From contig NZ_JACHMO010000001.1 in assembly GCF_014205015.1 (NCBI RefSeq), positions 744,001 to 808,000 of the forward strand: a stretch of DNA of 64,000 nucleotides, read 5' to 3'. Below, piece after piece: positions 33,530 through 41,724 of this stretch. The notes beneath the pieces are model-generated. The model was not told where the DNA came from, ran no database searches, and worked only from the letters and a program-made list of their open reading frames with translations. How positions within the stretch are numbered: the stretch's first letter is position 1; the number at the start of each line of letters is the position of its first letter. The position numbers and the translations under genes were made by a program. This DNA comes from Saccharothrix ecbatanensis (GTDB lineage Bacteria > Actinomycetota > Actinomycetes > Mycobacteriales > Pseudonocardiaceae).

Positions 33530-34504
33530 ATGAGAGCCGACCGGTTGGTCTCGCTGGTCCTGCTGCTGCGCCAGCGCGGTCGGCTGTCCGCGACCGCCCT
33601 GGCCGGCGAGCTGGGCGTGTCGACCCGCACCGTGCTGCGCGACATCGAGGCGCTGTCCGCGGCCGGCGTCCCGGTCTACGCCGAACGCGGCCGGCTCGGC
33701 GGTTTCGCTTTGCTGCCCGGTTTCCGGACCGAGCTCACCGGACTGAACAACGACGAGGCCCTTGCCCTGCTGGTCGCCGGATCACGACGTGGCGCGCAGG
33801 CGTTCGGCCTCGGCTCGGCGCTGGCCTCGGCCATGCTCAAAGTGGTCGACGCGCTACCCGAAAGCCATCGGGACACCGCGGCCGGCGTGGCCGAGCGACT
33901 GCTCATCGACCCTGAGACCGATCTTCTCTCTCGCCGCGTGGTCGCCGACGAGGTGCCCGACGCCATCGTGAGCGAGGTCCGGCGCGCGGTGTTCGCCGGG
34001 CACAAGGTGCGCATCCACTACGCGGCGGTGGACCAGCCGCCGACATGGCGCACGGTGGACCCGATCGGTCTGGTCACCGTGCGGGACCAGGGCTACCTGC
34101 TGGCCACGAGATCAGGCGCGGACCGCACCTACCGGCTGTCCCGCATCCTGGCCGCCGAGGAACTGGCCGAGCCCGCGCAGCGACCGGACCGGGTCGACCT
34201 GGACCGGGCCTGGCAGGAACGCAGCACGCGGTTCCGGGCCGGGGACGACCAGGTCACCGTGCTGGTGCGGGTGCACCCGGCGCGGCGGGAAGAACTGGTG
34301 GGCACCGCGGTGGCCGTCCTCGCCGAAGAAGCCGACGCGGACGGCTGGCTGCGGCTGGAGGTGAGCTTCCAGGATTCGAGGCACGCCGTCTGGGCGTTGT
34401 GGCAGCTCGCCACGAGCGCGGAAGCCCTGTCCCCGCAGTGGTTGCGCACTTCCCTGCGCGACCGCGCCGCCGCCGTCGCCACTCGCTACGGCGTCTCGCC
34501 CTGA
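33530..34504 (+). CDS. HTH/WYL domain transcriptional regulator
   Basis: A 324-residue regulator with an N-terminal DeoR-type winged HTH (RLVSLVLLLRQRGRLSATALAGELGVSTRTVLRDIEALSAAGVPVYAERG) and a central/C-terminal WYL-type domain (IHYAAVDQPPTWRTVDPIGLVTVRDQGYLLA). The CATAAT hexamer ends 7 bases before the ATG at 33530, which suggests a leaderless transcript. It is divergent from RidA and its stop is 2 bases from the DUF1801 stop. Confidence 0.88.
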   Translation: MRADRLVSLVLLLRQRGRLSATALAGELGVSTRTVLRDIEALSAAGVPVYAERGRLGGFALLPGFRTELTGLNNDEALALLVAGSRRGAQAFGLGSALASAMLKVVDALPESHRDTAAGVAERLLIDPETDLLSRRVVADEVPDAIVSEVRRAVFAGHKVRIHYAAVDQPPTWRTVDPIGLVTVRDQGYLLATRSGADRTYRLSRILAAEELAEPAQRPDRVDLDRAWQERSTRFRAGDDQVTVLVRVHPARREELVGTAVAVLAEEADADGWLRLEVSFQDSRHAVWALWQLATSAEALSPQWLRTSLRDRAAAVATRYGVSP

Positions 34505-34506
34505 CG

Positions 34507-34866
34507 TCAAGCGGTCTCCAGCTCTAGGGCCTGCCGCAGCCATGCCGTGAACAGGTCGTCGTTGACGTCGTCGGTGCTGCGGAGCTTGAGAGCGGCCATG
34601 CGCGCACCGGGTTCGAGGCGGCCGGACAGGTCCTCGATCTCCTGGCCACGCCAGAAGCCGAAGGTCACGTGCGCGGGGTAGGCCTTGACGAGGCAGACGG
34701 GCTGCTTGCCGGGCGTCGGGCCCAGGCTCCATACCGGGTGCCCGTGCCAGACGGCGCCGGTGCCGGGCAGGGCGTCCTCGATCAAGTCGAGGAGCCGGAC
34801 GGCGATCTCGCGCTGCTTCTCGGGCAGGGAGTGGACGTACTCGGCGACCGTGGCGAACTTCGGCAT
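34507..34866 (-). CDS. DUF1801 domain protein
   Basis: A 119-residue protein of the DUF1801/YdhG-like fold: VAEYVHSLPEKQREIAVRLLDLIEDALPG and VWHGHPVWSLGPTPGKQPVCLVKAYPAHVTFGFWRGQE. GAAAGGA precedes the ATG. The function is not established. It is divergent from the YCII/sigma unit. Confidence 0.78.
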   Translation of the reverse strand: MPKFATVAEYVHSLPEKQREIAVRLLDLIEDALPGTGAVWHGHPVWSLGPTPGKQPVCLVKAYPAHVTFGFWRGQEIEDLSGRLEPGARMAALKLRSTDDVNDDLFTAWLRQALELETA

Positions 34867-35004
34867 GTCGGTAATCCTTTCTCGGATTCGGTTCTCACCC
34901 CTCCGTCGATCGGACGATGTGACAGGGAATGCGCCCGTTCCCTGTCGGATAGGTTGGTCGTCGTCAAGGTGACAGCACGTCACCGACAGCGAAAGGCCAG
35001 ACCG

Positions 35005-35328
35005 ATGCGCTACCTGATGATGCAGATGGCGACCGAGCACGCCCCCGACGAGCGGCTCTTCGCCGAGATGGGCAGGTTCATCGAGGAGATGGCCGCGTCC
35101 GGGCTGCTGCTGGCCACCGGTGGGCTGGACGCGGCCGGCACCCGGATCACCTCCGAGGGTGACGAGATCACCGTGACCGACGGGCCGTTCACCGAGGCCA
35201 AGGAGGTCGTGGCCGGGTTCGCGCTGATCGAGGTCCGCTCCAAGGAAGAGGCCGTCGAGCTGGGCCGTCGGTTCCGCCGGATCGTGGGGGACGGTGAGAG
35301 CCGCATCCACCAGGTCTTCGGGCCGTGA
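35005..35328 (+). CDS. YCII-related (DGPF) domain protein
   Basis: A 107-residue YCII-like protein with the DGPFTEAKEVVAGFALIEVRSKEEA motif of the DGPF family. These proteins are the usual genomic partner of ECF42-type sigma factors. GAAAGG lies 8 bases before the ATG. The stop overlaps the sigma-factor start (GTGA), so translation is coupled. Confidence 0.88.
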   Translation: MRYLMMQMATEHAPDERLFAEMGRFIEEMAASGLLLATGGLDAAGTRITSEGDEITVTDGPFTEAKEVVAGFALIEVRSKEEAVELGRRFRRIVGDGESRIHQVFGP

Positions 35329-37316
35329 CCGATGTCCGCCGCACGATCGACGCGGTCTGGAAGCTCGAGTCCGCCGCCCTCATCGGCGGTCTGACCCGCT
35401 TGGTGCGGGACGTCGGACTCGCCGAAGAGCTGGCCCAGGACGCGCTGGTCACGGCGCTGGAGCAGTGGCCGTCCTCGGGCGTGCCGGACAACCCGGCGGC
35501 CTGGCTGATGACCACGGCCAAGCGGCGCGGGATCGACCACATGCGGCGGGCCGAACGACTCACGCGCAGGCACGAGCAGCTTGCGCGTGAGCTGGACCAG
35601 CCGCGTGACGTCGAGCAGCGGGACGTCGAGCACCACGACGTTCAGCACGATGACGTCCTGCGGCTGATGTTCCTGTCCTCGCACCCGGTGCTGCCGACCG
35701 AGCAACGGGTCGCGTTGACGCTCCGGGTGGTCGGCGGGCTGACGGCCGCGGAGATCGCGCGGGCGTTCCTGGTCACCGAACAGCGGATCGCGCAGCGCAT
35801 CGCCGCGGCGAAGCAGGCCCTCTCCGGTGTGCCGATCGAGCTGCCGGAGGGGGCTTCGCTCGCGGAACGGCTGTCGTCGGTGCTGGAGGTCGTGTACCTG
35901 ATCTTCAACGAGGGCTACTCGGCGACCGCCGGGGACGACTTGATGCGGCTCGACCTGACCCTGGAGGCGTTGCGGCTGGGCAGGTTGCTGGCCGAACTCG
36001 CGCCGGACGAGGCCGAGGTGCACGGGCTGGTCGCGTTGATGGAGATCCAGGCGTCGCGGTCGGCCGCGCGGACCGGGCCGTCCGGCGAGCCGGTCCAGCT
36101 GCACGAGCAGAACCGCGGCCGCTGGGATCGGTTGCTCATCCGGCGCGGGTTCACCGCGTTGCTGCGGGCGCGTGACATCGGTGGTCCACCGGGGCCGTAC
36201 GTGCTCCAGGCGGCGATCGCGGTGTGCCACGCGCAGGCCCGCACCGCCGAGGACACCGACTGGCGGCAGATCTCGACGTTGTACGACGCACTCGTCCGCC
36301 TGCGGCCCACGCCGGTCGTGCGGCTGAACCGGGCGGTCGCGGTCGGCTTCGCACAGGGTCCGGAAGCGGGGCTCGCGCTGGCCGACGAGCTGTCGACGGA
36401 CCGCACCCTGCTGGACTACCACCTGCTGCCCGGCGTCCGAGGTGATCTGCTGGCGAAGTTGGGACGGCCGGCCGAGGCGAGGGTGGAGTTCGCGCGTGCC
36501 GCGGCGTTGACGAGGAACGCGGCCGAGCGGGACTTCCTGCTGCGGCGTGCGGACGAACTGGGCACGGCCGCGCCGGTGGTGACGCTGGGGCAGGCGGCCA
36601 CGGACTTCCTGGCCCGTGACGACCTGGACGCGGCGACGAAGCGGTCGTACGCGCAGACCTTGCGGCGGCTGTGCTCGGCGCTGGGGGACAGGCGGCCACT
36701 GGAATCCCTGACCGCCGACGAGATCGCGGCCGTGTTCGAAGTGGCCTGGGGTGACGCGGCGGCCAAGACGTGGAACCGGCACCGGTCGACGGTCCGGTCG
36801 TTCGGCGCGTGGGCCGCGTTGCCGGACTTGCCGGACTTGCCGCACTTGGCGGCCATGGTGGAGCGGCGGGTCGAGAGCAGTGTGCGAACCCCCGGCCTCA
36901 CCGCCGCGCAACTGGAACGGCTGTGGGAGTTCGAGGTTCCGGTGCGGGAGCGGACGTTGTGGCGGCTGCTGCACGAATCGGCCGCGGGAGTGCGCGTGGT
37001 GTTGTCGCTGAACGTGGAGGACCTGGACCTGGACGACCGCCGCGCCCGCGTGGCCGGCCGGTGGGTGACCTGGCGTTCCGGCACGGCGCGACTGCTGCCC
37101 GTCCTGCTCGCCGGGCGCGGACGCGGGCCGCTGTTCCTGGCCGACCGCCGCCCCGGACCGGCGCGCCCGCGAGCAGCGGCGGACCTGTGCCCGGACACCG
37201 GCCGGGGACGACTGTCGTACGAACGGGCGGAATACCTGTTCAAGCGGGCGACGCGAGCCCTTGATCCCGCTGGACAGGGGCACACGTTGCGGCAGCTGTG
37301 GTCAGGTCGGCGCTAG
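35325..37316 (+). CDS. ECF42-like sigma factor fused to a tyrosine-recombinase-like domain
   Basis: A 663-residue fusion. Residues about 1-170 are an ECF sigma factor: sigma2 DAVWKLESAALIGGLTRLVRDVGLAEELAQDALVTALEQW, sigma4 region PTEQRVALTLRVVGGLTAAEIARAFLVTEQRIAQRIAAAK. Residues ~175-410 are the ECF42-type C-terminal domain (VVYLIFNEGYSAT, TPR-like end). Residues ~420-663 resemble a tyrosine recombinase: a core-binding segment (AATDFLARDDLDAATKRSYAQTLRRL) then a catalytic-like domain (LLHESAAGVRVVLSLNVEDLDLDDRRARV). HTLR at 653-656 matches HxxR, but the first catalytic Arg appears to be Gly and the protein ends 7 residues after HTLR, before any Tyr. It is thus probably a non-cutting DNA-binding appendage. 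GTGA overlap with the YCII gene. Confidence 0.85.
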   Translation: MTDVRRTIDAVWKLESAALIGGLTRLVRDVGLAEELAQDALVTALEQWPSSGVPDNPAAWLMTTAKRRGIDHMRRAERLTRRHEQLARELDQPRDVEQRDVEHHDVQHDDVLRLMFLSSHPVLPTEQRVALTLRVVGGLTAAEIARAFLVTEQRIAQRIAAAKQALSGVPIELPEGASLAERLSSVLEVVYLIFNEGYSATAGDDLMRLDLTLEALRLGRLLAELAPDEAEVHGLVALMEIQASRSAARTGPSGEPVQLHEQNRGRWDRLLIRRGFTALLRARDIGGPPGPYVLQAAIAVCHAQARTAEDTDWRQISTLYDALVRLRPTPVVRLNRAVAVGFAQGPEAGLALADELSTDRTLLDYHLLPGVRGDLLAKLGRPAEARVEFARAAALTRNAAERDFLLRRADELGTAAPVVTLGQAATDFLARDDLDAATKRSYAQTLRRLCSALGDRRPLESLTADEIAAVFEVAWGDAAAKTWNRHRSTVRSFGAWAALPDLPDLPHLAAMVERRVESSVRTPGLTAAQLERLWEFEVPVRERTLWRLLHESAAGVRVVLSLNVEDLDLDDRRARVAGRWVTWRSGTARLLPVLLAGRGRGPLFLADRRPGPARPRAAADLCPDTGRGRLSYERAEYLFKRATRALDPAGQGHTLRQLWSGRR

Positions 37317-37340
37317 CCGTGCCCATGCCCGTCCGGCCGA

Positions 37341-38129
37341 TCAGCCTTGGACACCCAGGTCCAAGCGGTCGAGCAGCCCGGCGTCGGTGAAAGCGGCGAC
37401 CAGTTCGTCACGGCCCTCGGTGAAGTGCGCCCAACTGTCGTAGTGGACGGGAACCACCTGGCGCGCGCCGAGGATCTTGGCCGCCTCGGCGGTCTGGGCG
37501 CTGTCGAGGACGAGGAGCGCGCCGTCGTAAAGGACTGGGAAGCGCGGAGCACCGGCGAAGAGGATGGCGGTGTCCACCGGGCCGAAGCGTTCGGCGATCT
37601 GCTTCACGGCGTCCAGCGAGGCGTTGTCGCCGCTGACGTAGACCGTGGGCAGGCCCTCCCCGGTCAGGACGAAACCGACGACCTGGCCGCTGATCGGTTC
37701 GACCTCTTCACGGGTCAGGGGACCGTGGATCGCGGGCACGCCCGTCACGGTGATCGCACCACCGTCGGGGCGGTCGAGCCGGACCGACTCCCAGTCCGCG
37801 AGTCCCTTGGCCTTGTCCCCCAAGCGCTGTCCACCACCGGGTGTGGTGACGGTGAGCGGGACGTCGGCGAGGAATGCCCGGCCGGAGTTGTCGAGGTTGT
37901 CGGGGTGCTGGTCGTGCGAGAGCAGGACCACGTCGACGCGGCCGAGGTCCACCGGTGCGGCGGCTGCGGGGGCCGTCTTGGTCAGCCGGCCCACCGGCAC
38001 CGGGTAGTCGCCGGGAGCGTCGAAAGTGGGGTCGGTCAGGAATCGCAGACCGCCGTACTCGAACAGGGCGGTCGGGCCGCCGAAGACGCGGACGGTGATC
38101 CGCTCACTGGTCATGCTGGTGCCGGCCAT
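37341..38129 (-). CDS. MBL-fold metallo-hydrolase
   Basis: A 262-residue protein of the UlaG/YcbJ-like metallo-beta-lactamase fold. VVLLSHDQHPDNLD is a variant of the HxHxDH metal motif (the usual first His pair reads SHDQH), with PAIHGP and SGDNASLDAV following, and VPVHYDSWAHF near the end. The ATG at 38129 has AGG 7 bases upstream; the Met at 38114 is an alternative. It is divergent from a CGNR regulator, with three CTCACGGA elements between them. Confidence 0.82.
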   Translation of the reverse strand: MAGTSMTSERITVRVFGGPTALFEYGGLRFLTDPTFDAPGDYPVPVGRLTKTAPAAAAPVDLGRVDVVLLSHDQHPDNLDNSGRAFLADVPLTVTTPGGGQRLGDKAKGLADWESVRLDRPDGGAITVTGVPAIHGPLTREEVEPISGQVVGFVLTGEGLPTVYVSGDNASLDAVKQIAERFGPVDTAILFAGAPRFPVLYDGALLVLDSAQTAEAAKILGARQVVPVHYDSWAHFTEGRDELVAAFTDAGLLDRLDLGVQG

Positions 38130-38137
38130 CAAGGAAC

Positions 38138-38190
38138 CTCACGGATGAGAAGTGGTTTATCCGTGAGTGACCGTACGTCGTTCTCACGGA
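38138..38190. promoter_or_regulatory. Three CTCACGGA elements in the MBL/CGNR gap
   Basis: CTCACGGA (38138-38145), its complement TCCGTGAG (38160-38167) and CTCACGGA again (38183-38190). The first two form a 9-bp inverted repeat (CTCACGGAT/ATCCGTGAG, 12-base spacer). They are likely binding sites for the adjacent regulator. Confidence 0.55.
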
Positions 38191-38207
38191 CAAGCGCAAG
38201 CCGTACC

Positions 38208-38816
38208 ATGAGAGTCATGAGCGAGGAGTTGACCGACGTGCCCGCGGTCCCGCCCGCGCCCGGCGCGGAGGACTACCTGGCCCTGGATTTCGTCAACAGC
38301 GCCATCGCGCTGCCTGGAGGGCAGTTCGTCGACTTGCTCGGCACCGCCGGCGCGACGAACCAGTGGCTCACCGGACACGGGCTCGCCCCGCCCGATGCCG
38401 GCGTGCAGGAGACGTGCGCGACACGCCTTCGCTCGCTGCGCGAACACATCAGGGCGCTGTTCGTCGCCCACGTCGGTGGGCTGCCCGCGTCGCCGGAGGC
38501 CGTGTCCGCCCTCAACCACGCCCTGAGCAGGGCGCCCACCGCCGCCCTGCTCCTGTGGGACGAGAAATCCGGCCCCTACCGCGCGGCGCCGTGCCCGACG
38601 CACGAGATTCTCGACCACGCCCTCGCGGCGCTCGCCGCCAACGCCGCCGACCTGCTCACCGGACCGGACGCCGACCGCCTGACCAAGTGCGGCTCCAGCC
38701 CGTGCAACCGCCACTTGCTCCGCCACGGTCGCCGCCACTGGTGCTCCACCCGCTGCGGCGACCGGGCCCGCGCCGCCCGCGCCTACGCCCGCCGCACCGA
38801 GCCGCAACCGGACTGA
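38208..38816 (+). CDS. CGNR zinc-finger transcriptional regulator
   Basis: A 202-residue protein with the ABATE/CGNR layout: N-terminal DYLALDFVNSAIALPGGQFVDLLGTAGATNQWLT and a C-terminal zinc finger KCGSSPCNRHLLRHGRRHWCSTRCGDRARAARAY. This finger holds four Cys and carries SSPC-N-R in place of the strict C-G-N-R. The start (38208 or 38217) has no clear ribosome site. The last codons (EPQPD then stop) are the first unit of a 16-bp tandem repeat. It is divergent from the MBL protein, which it may regulate. Confidence 0.82.
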   Translation: MRVMSEELTDVPAVPPAPGAEDYLALDFVNSAIALPGGQFVDLLGTAGATNQWLTGHGLAPPDAGVQETCATRLRSLREHIRALFVAHVGGLPASPEAVSALNHALSRAPTAALLLWDEKSGPYRAAPCPTHEILDHALAALAANAADLLTGPDADRLTKCGSSPCNRHLLRHGRRHWCSTRCGDRARAARAYARRTEPQPD

Positions 38817-38942
38817 GCCGCAACCGGACTGAGCCGCAACCGGACTGAGCCGCAACCGGACTGAGCCGCAGTCGGACTGAGCCGCAACCGGACTGAGCCG
38901 CAGCCGCACCGAGCCGCAGCCGGACTGAGCCGCAGTCGGACT
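38799..38942. repeat. Nine-copy 16-bp tandem repeat
   Basis: Nine contiguous 16-bp units start at 38799, 38815, 38831 and so on. Five units read GAGCCGCAACCGGACT (1-4 and 6); units 5, 7, 8 and 9 vary at a few positions. The first unit encodes the last five residues of the CGNR protein, and the stop codon TGA spans units 1 and 2. There are no spacers, so this is not CRISPR. Confidence 0.92.
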
Positions 38943-39008
38943 GACGAACGCCTTCCGCTCGTCGTCGACCAGGCAGGCGACGGTGTCCCGACCGTTCGAG
39001 GGAACGGA

Positions 39009-39040
39009 TGGTCGTCGCCTTCCGTCGAAAGCGACGACCA
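39009..39040. promoter_or_regulatory. Inverted repeat upstream of the proline-rich protein
   Basis: TGGTCGTCGC (39009-39018) and GCGACGACCA (39031-39040), perfect 10-bp arms with a 12-base spacer, end 16 bases before the ATG at 39057. It could be an operator, a leader hairpin or the terminator of the preceding gene. Confidence 0.45.
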
Positions 39041-39056
39041 AGAGCGGGAGGGCCGC

Positions 39057-40079
39057 ATGACGTATCCGCAGCAGCCGTTCGGTGGGCAGGACTCATCCGG
39101 CCAGTTCCCGGGGGCGACACCGCCGCCGGGTCATCACGGGCCGCCCACCCAGTACGGCGCTCCGCAGTTCGGCGCTCCCCAGTACGGCGGTTTCGGCACA
39201 CCTCCGCCTCCGAAGAAGAACACGGCGGCGATCGCGGGGGCGGTCGCGGTGGTGGTGCTGGTGCTGGGCGGCGTCGCGTTCACCGGGTTCGTCGCGCCCG
39301 GCTACTTCCTCGGAACGGGCGGGAGCAGCACGACCACCACCCCGCCGCCCACGACGGCGTCCTCCTCCGTGCCGCCCGACGCCGACCCCGAGCGGCTGCT
39401 GGGAGCGGTGGCCGAGGCGATGGACTCGCAGGACACCGACTTCCTGGAGGGCGTCGCCTGTCCGAAGGCCGGGTCCGCCGTGCACAACGTCATCGACGAC
39501 GTCGCCCCGTTCCGCGGGGCTGAACTCGTGGGCAGCCCGAAGACCTCCGCCGACGTGGCCGTGGGGACGGTAGAGGTGGTCAAGACGGGGAAGAAGGACG
39601 AGTTCGAGGTGAAGGTCGTCCGGGACGGCGACACCTGGTGCTGGGAGAACATCGCCCGCGCCGGCAAGACCAGCAAGGCGCCGAGTCCCACCACCAGCCC
39701 GAAGACCACCAGCCCCAAGACCACGCCGTCCGCCCCGGGAACGCCCACCGCGGGTGGGAAGCCGGTCGACCCCGCCGCGCTGGCGGCCTCACAGGCCTTC
39801 GTGGACAACGTCAACGCGGGCGACGCGGCGAAGGCCAAGGCCCAGCTCTGCGCGGACGGCATCAAGAAGCCGGAGGACGTCGACGAGCTGATCGGGCACC
39901 AACCGGACCTCGGGATCAACTCGGCGAAGGACGGCATCACCTCGGGCCCCAACTCGTTCCAGCTCTACCTGAAAGGTACGGCAAAGGGGCAGAAGATCGA
40001 CGGGCACTCGGGGAAGGTGTGGGTGACCAACTACGACGGGCCGTGGTGCGTGCACGCGTTCAGCGTCGTCGTCATCTGA
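39057..40079 (+). CDS. Proline/Gln-rich single-pass membrane protein with two repeats
   Basis: A 340-residue protein. A Pro/Gln/Gly-rich cytoplasmic N-terminus (1-52) precedes a single membrane helix (about 57-82). Two extracytoplasmic domains of similar plan follow, joined by a Thr/Pro/Ser linker (SPTTSPKTTSPKTTPSAPG). Each carries a Cys pair (ACPKAGS...DTWCWENI and QLCADGI...GPWCVHAF) and resembles DUF4878/lumazine-like small domains. GGGAGG lies 5 bases before the ATG. The function is unknown; a cell-envelope or ligand-binding role is plausible. Confidence 0.7.
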   Translation: MTYPQQPFGGQDSSGQFPGATPPPGHHGPPTQYGAPQFGAPQYGGFGTPPPPKKNTAAIAGAVAVVVLVLGGVAFTGFVAPGYFLGTGGSSTTTTPPPTTASSSVPPDADPERLLGAVAEAMDSQDTDFLEGVACPKAGSAVHNVIDDVAPFRGAELVGSPKTSADVAVGTVEVVKTGKKDEFEVKVVRDGDTWCWENIARAGKTSKAPSPTTSPKTTSPKTTPSAPGTPTAGGKPVDPAALAASQAFVDNVNAGDAAKAKAQLCADGIKKPEDVDELIGHQPDLGINSAKDGITSGPNSFQLYLKGTAKGQKIDGHSGKVWVTNYDGPWCVHAFSVVVI

Positions 40080-40112
40080 ACGCGATCCGAACGCGGCCAC
40101 TATTGTGGACGG

Positions 40113-40547
40113 ATGGCGTCGGTCAAACAGTTCCAAGTCACCTTCGACTGCGCAGAACCCGAGCGCGTCGCCCGTTTCTGGTGCGAGGTGTTGGGGTACG
40201 TCGTGCCGCCACCGCCCGACGGGTTCGCCACCTGGGACGATTACACCCGCGCGCAGCCGCCCGAGCGTCAGGGGGAGTGGTTCGCCTGCGTCGATCCCAC
40301 CGGTGTGGGCCCGCGGCTGTACTTCCAGCGCGTTCCGGAAGGCAAGGTCGTCAAGAACCGGCAGCACCTCGACGTGCGGGTCGGCACCGGGCTCGTGGGT
40401 GAAGAGCGCCTCGCCGCGCTTCAGGCCGAGTGCGCACGACTGGTCGCCCTGGGTGCGGTGCAGGTGCAAGTGCTGGTTGCCGACGACGAAAACGAGTCGT
40501 GCATCGCCATGCAGGACGTCGAGGGCAACGAGTTCTGCCTCGACTGA
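40113..40547 (+). CDS. VOC family protein (glyoxalase/dioxygenase fold)
   Basis: A 144-residue two-module VOC protein (FDCAEPERVARFWCEVLGYVV; LDVRVGTGLVGEERLAALQAECARLVALGAVQVQ; AMQDVEGNEFCL). A TATTGT hexamer at 40101-40106 ends 6 bases before the ATG, hinting at a leaderless message. The substrate is unknown. Confidence 0.82.
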   Translation: MASVKQFQVTFDCAEPERVARFWCEVLGYVVPPPPDGFATWDDYTRAQPPERQGEWFACVDPTGVGPRLYFQRVPEGKVVKNRQHLDVRVGTGLVGEERLAALQAECARLVALGAVQVQVLVADDENESCIAMQDVEGNEFCLD

Positions 40548-40611
40548 GCATGTTCGCAGCCGCGCGAAGTAGTTGAGGAATCAACCAGCGCGTCGAGGTG
40601 TTCCACGAGGC

Positions 40612-41634
40612 GTGAAGAGAATCGGATTCCTCTCGTTCGGGCACTGGTCCGAGACGCCGCACTCGCGGACCAGGACGGCGTCGGACGCGTTGTTGCAGGC
40701 CATCGACCTCGCCGTCGCCGCGGAGGAGCTCGGCGTGGACGGCGCCCACTTCCGGGTGCACCACTTCGCACGCCAGCTGGCCTCGCCGTTCCCGTTGCTG
40801 GCCGCGATCGGCGCGAAGACCGAACGCATCGAGATCGGCACCGGCGTGATCGACATGCGCTACGAGAACCCGATGTACATGGCCGAGGACGCCGGCGCCG
40901 CGGACCTCATCGCGGGCGGCAGGCTCCAGCTCGGCATCTCCCGGGGATCGCCGGAGCAGGTGATCGACGGGTGGCGCTACTTCGGTTACGAGCCGAGCGA
41001 GGGCGACACGGACGCCGACATGGCCCGCAAGCACACCGAGGTGCTGCTGGCGGTGCTGGAGGGCAAGGGTTTCGCCCAGCCCAACCCGCGCCCGATGTTC
41101 CCGAACCCGCCAGGGCTGCTGCGCGTCGAGCCGCATTCGCCGGGTCTGCGGGAGCGGATCTGGTGGGGCGCGGGCTCCAACGGCACCGCGGTCTGGGCGG
41201 CGAAGCAGGGCATGCACCTGATGAGTTCGACGCTGAAGAACGACGAGGGCGGTGCGCCGTTCCACGTGCAGCAGGCCGAGCAGATCCGGGCGTTCCGCAA
41301 GGCCTGGTCCGAAGCCGGCTGGCAGCACGAGCCGCGCGTCTCGGTCTCCCGCAGCATCTTCGCGCTGACCTCGGACCTCGACCGGGCCTACTTCGGTGAC
41401 GACGGCGACAGCACCGACAAGGTCGGGTACATCGACGCCGACACCAAGGCCATCTTCGGCCGCACCTACGCCGCCGAGCCCGACGTCCTGGTCAAGCAAC
41501 TGGCCGCCGACGAGGCGATCGCCGAGGCCGACACGCTGCTGCTGACCGTGCCCAACCAACTCGGCGTCGACTACAACACGCACGTCCTCGAGAGCATCCT
41601 CACCCACATCGCCCCGGCTCTCGGCTGGCGCTGA
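40612..41634 (+). CDS. LLM-class flavin-dependent oxidoreductase
   Basis: A 340-residue luciferase-like TIM-barrel enzyme: GFLSFGHW, AEELGVDGAHFRVHHFARQLASPFPLLAAIGAKTERIEIGTGVIDMRYENPMYMAEDAGAADLIAGGRLQLGISRGSPEQVIDGW. It would use reduced flavin or F420. The GTG at 40612 was chosen at the family-typical N-terminus; the nearby GAGG is very close, so the start is not certain. Confidence 0.82.
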   Translation: MKRIGFLSFGHWSETPHSRTRTASDALLQAIDLAVAAEELGVDGAHFRVHHFARQLASPFPLLAAIGAKTERIEIGTGVIDMRYENPMYMAEDAGAADLIAGGRLQLGISRGSPEQVIDGWRYFGYEPSEGDTDADMARKHTEVLLAVLEGKGFAQPNPRPMFPNPPGLLRVEPHSPGLRERIWWGAGSNGTAVWAAKQGMHLMSSTLKNDEGGAPFHVQQAEQIRAFRKAWSEAGWQHEPRVSVSRSIFALTSDLDRAYFGDDGDSTDKVGYIDADTKAIFGRTYAAEPDVLVKQLAADEAIAEADTLLLTVPNQLGVDYNTHVLESILTHIAPALGWR

Positions 41635-41724
41635 CCAGAGCCTTGCCCCGGAAGGCCGACCCGTACAGTACGACGGCAGTCAGGCTGGACCGAGGACGCG
41701 GTCGACCGCGGGAACGGAACGGGG

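Noticed and set aside
38799..38942. Possible CRISPR array
   Set aside because: Units are contiguous 16-bp copies without unique spacers and no cas genes are present.
38656..39201. Repetitive minus-strand protein (CGSVRLRL-type repeats)
   Set aside because: It is just the 16-bp tandem repeat read on the other strand, with no start signals or homologues visible.
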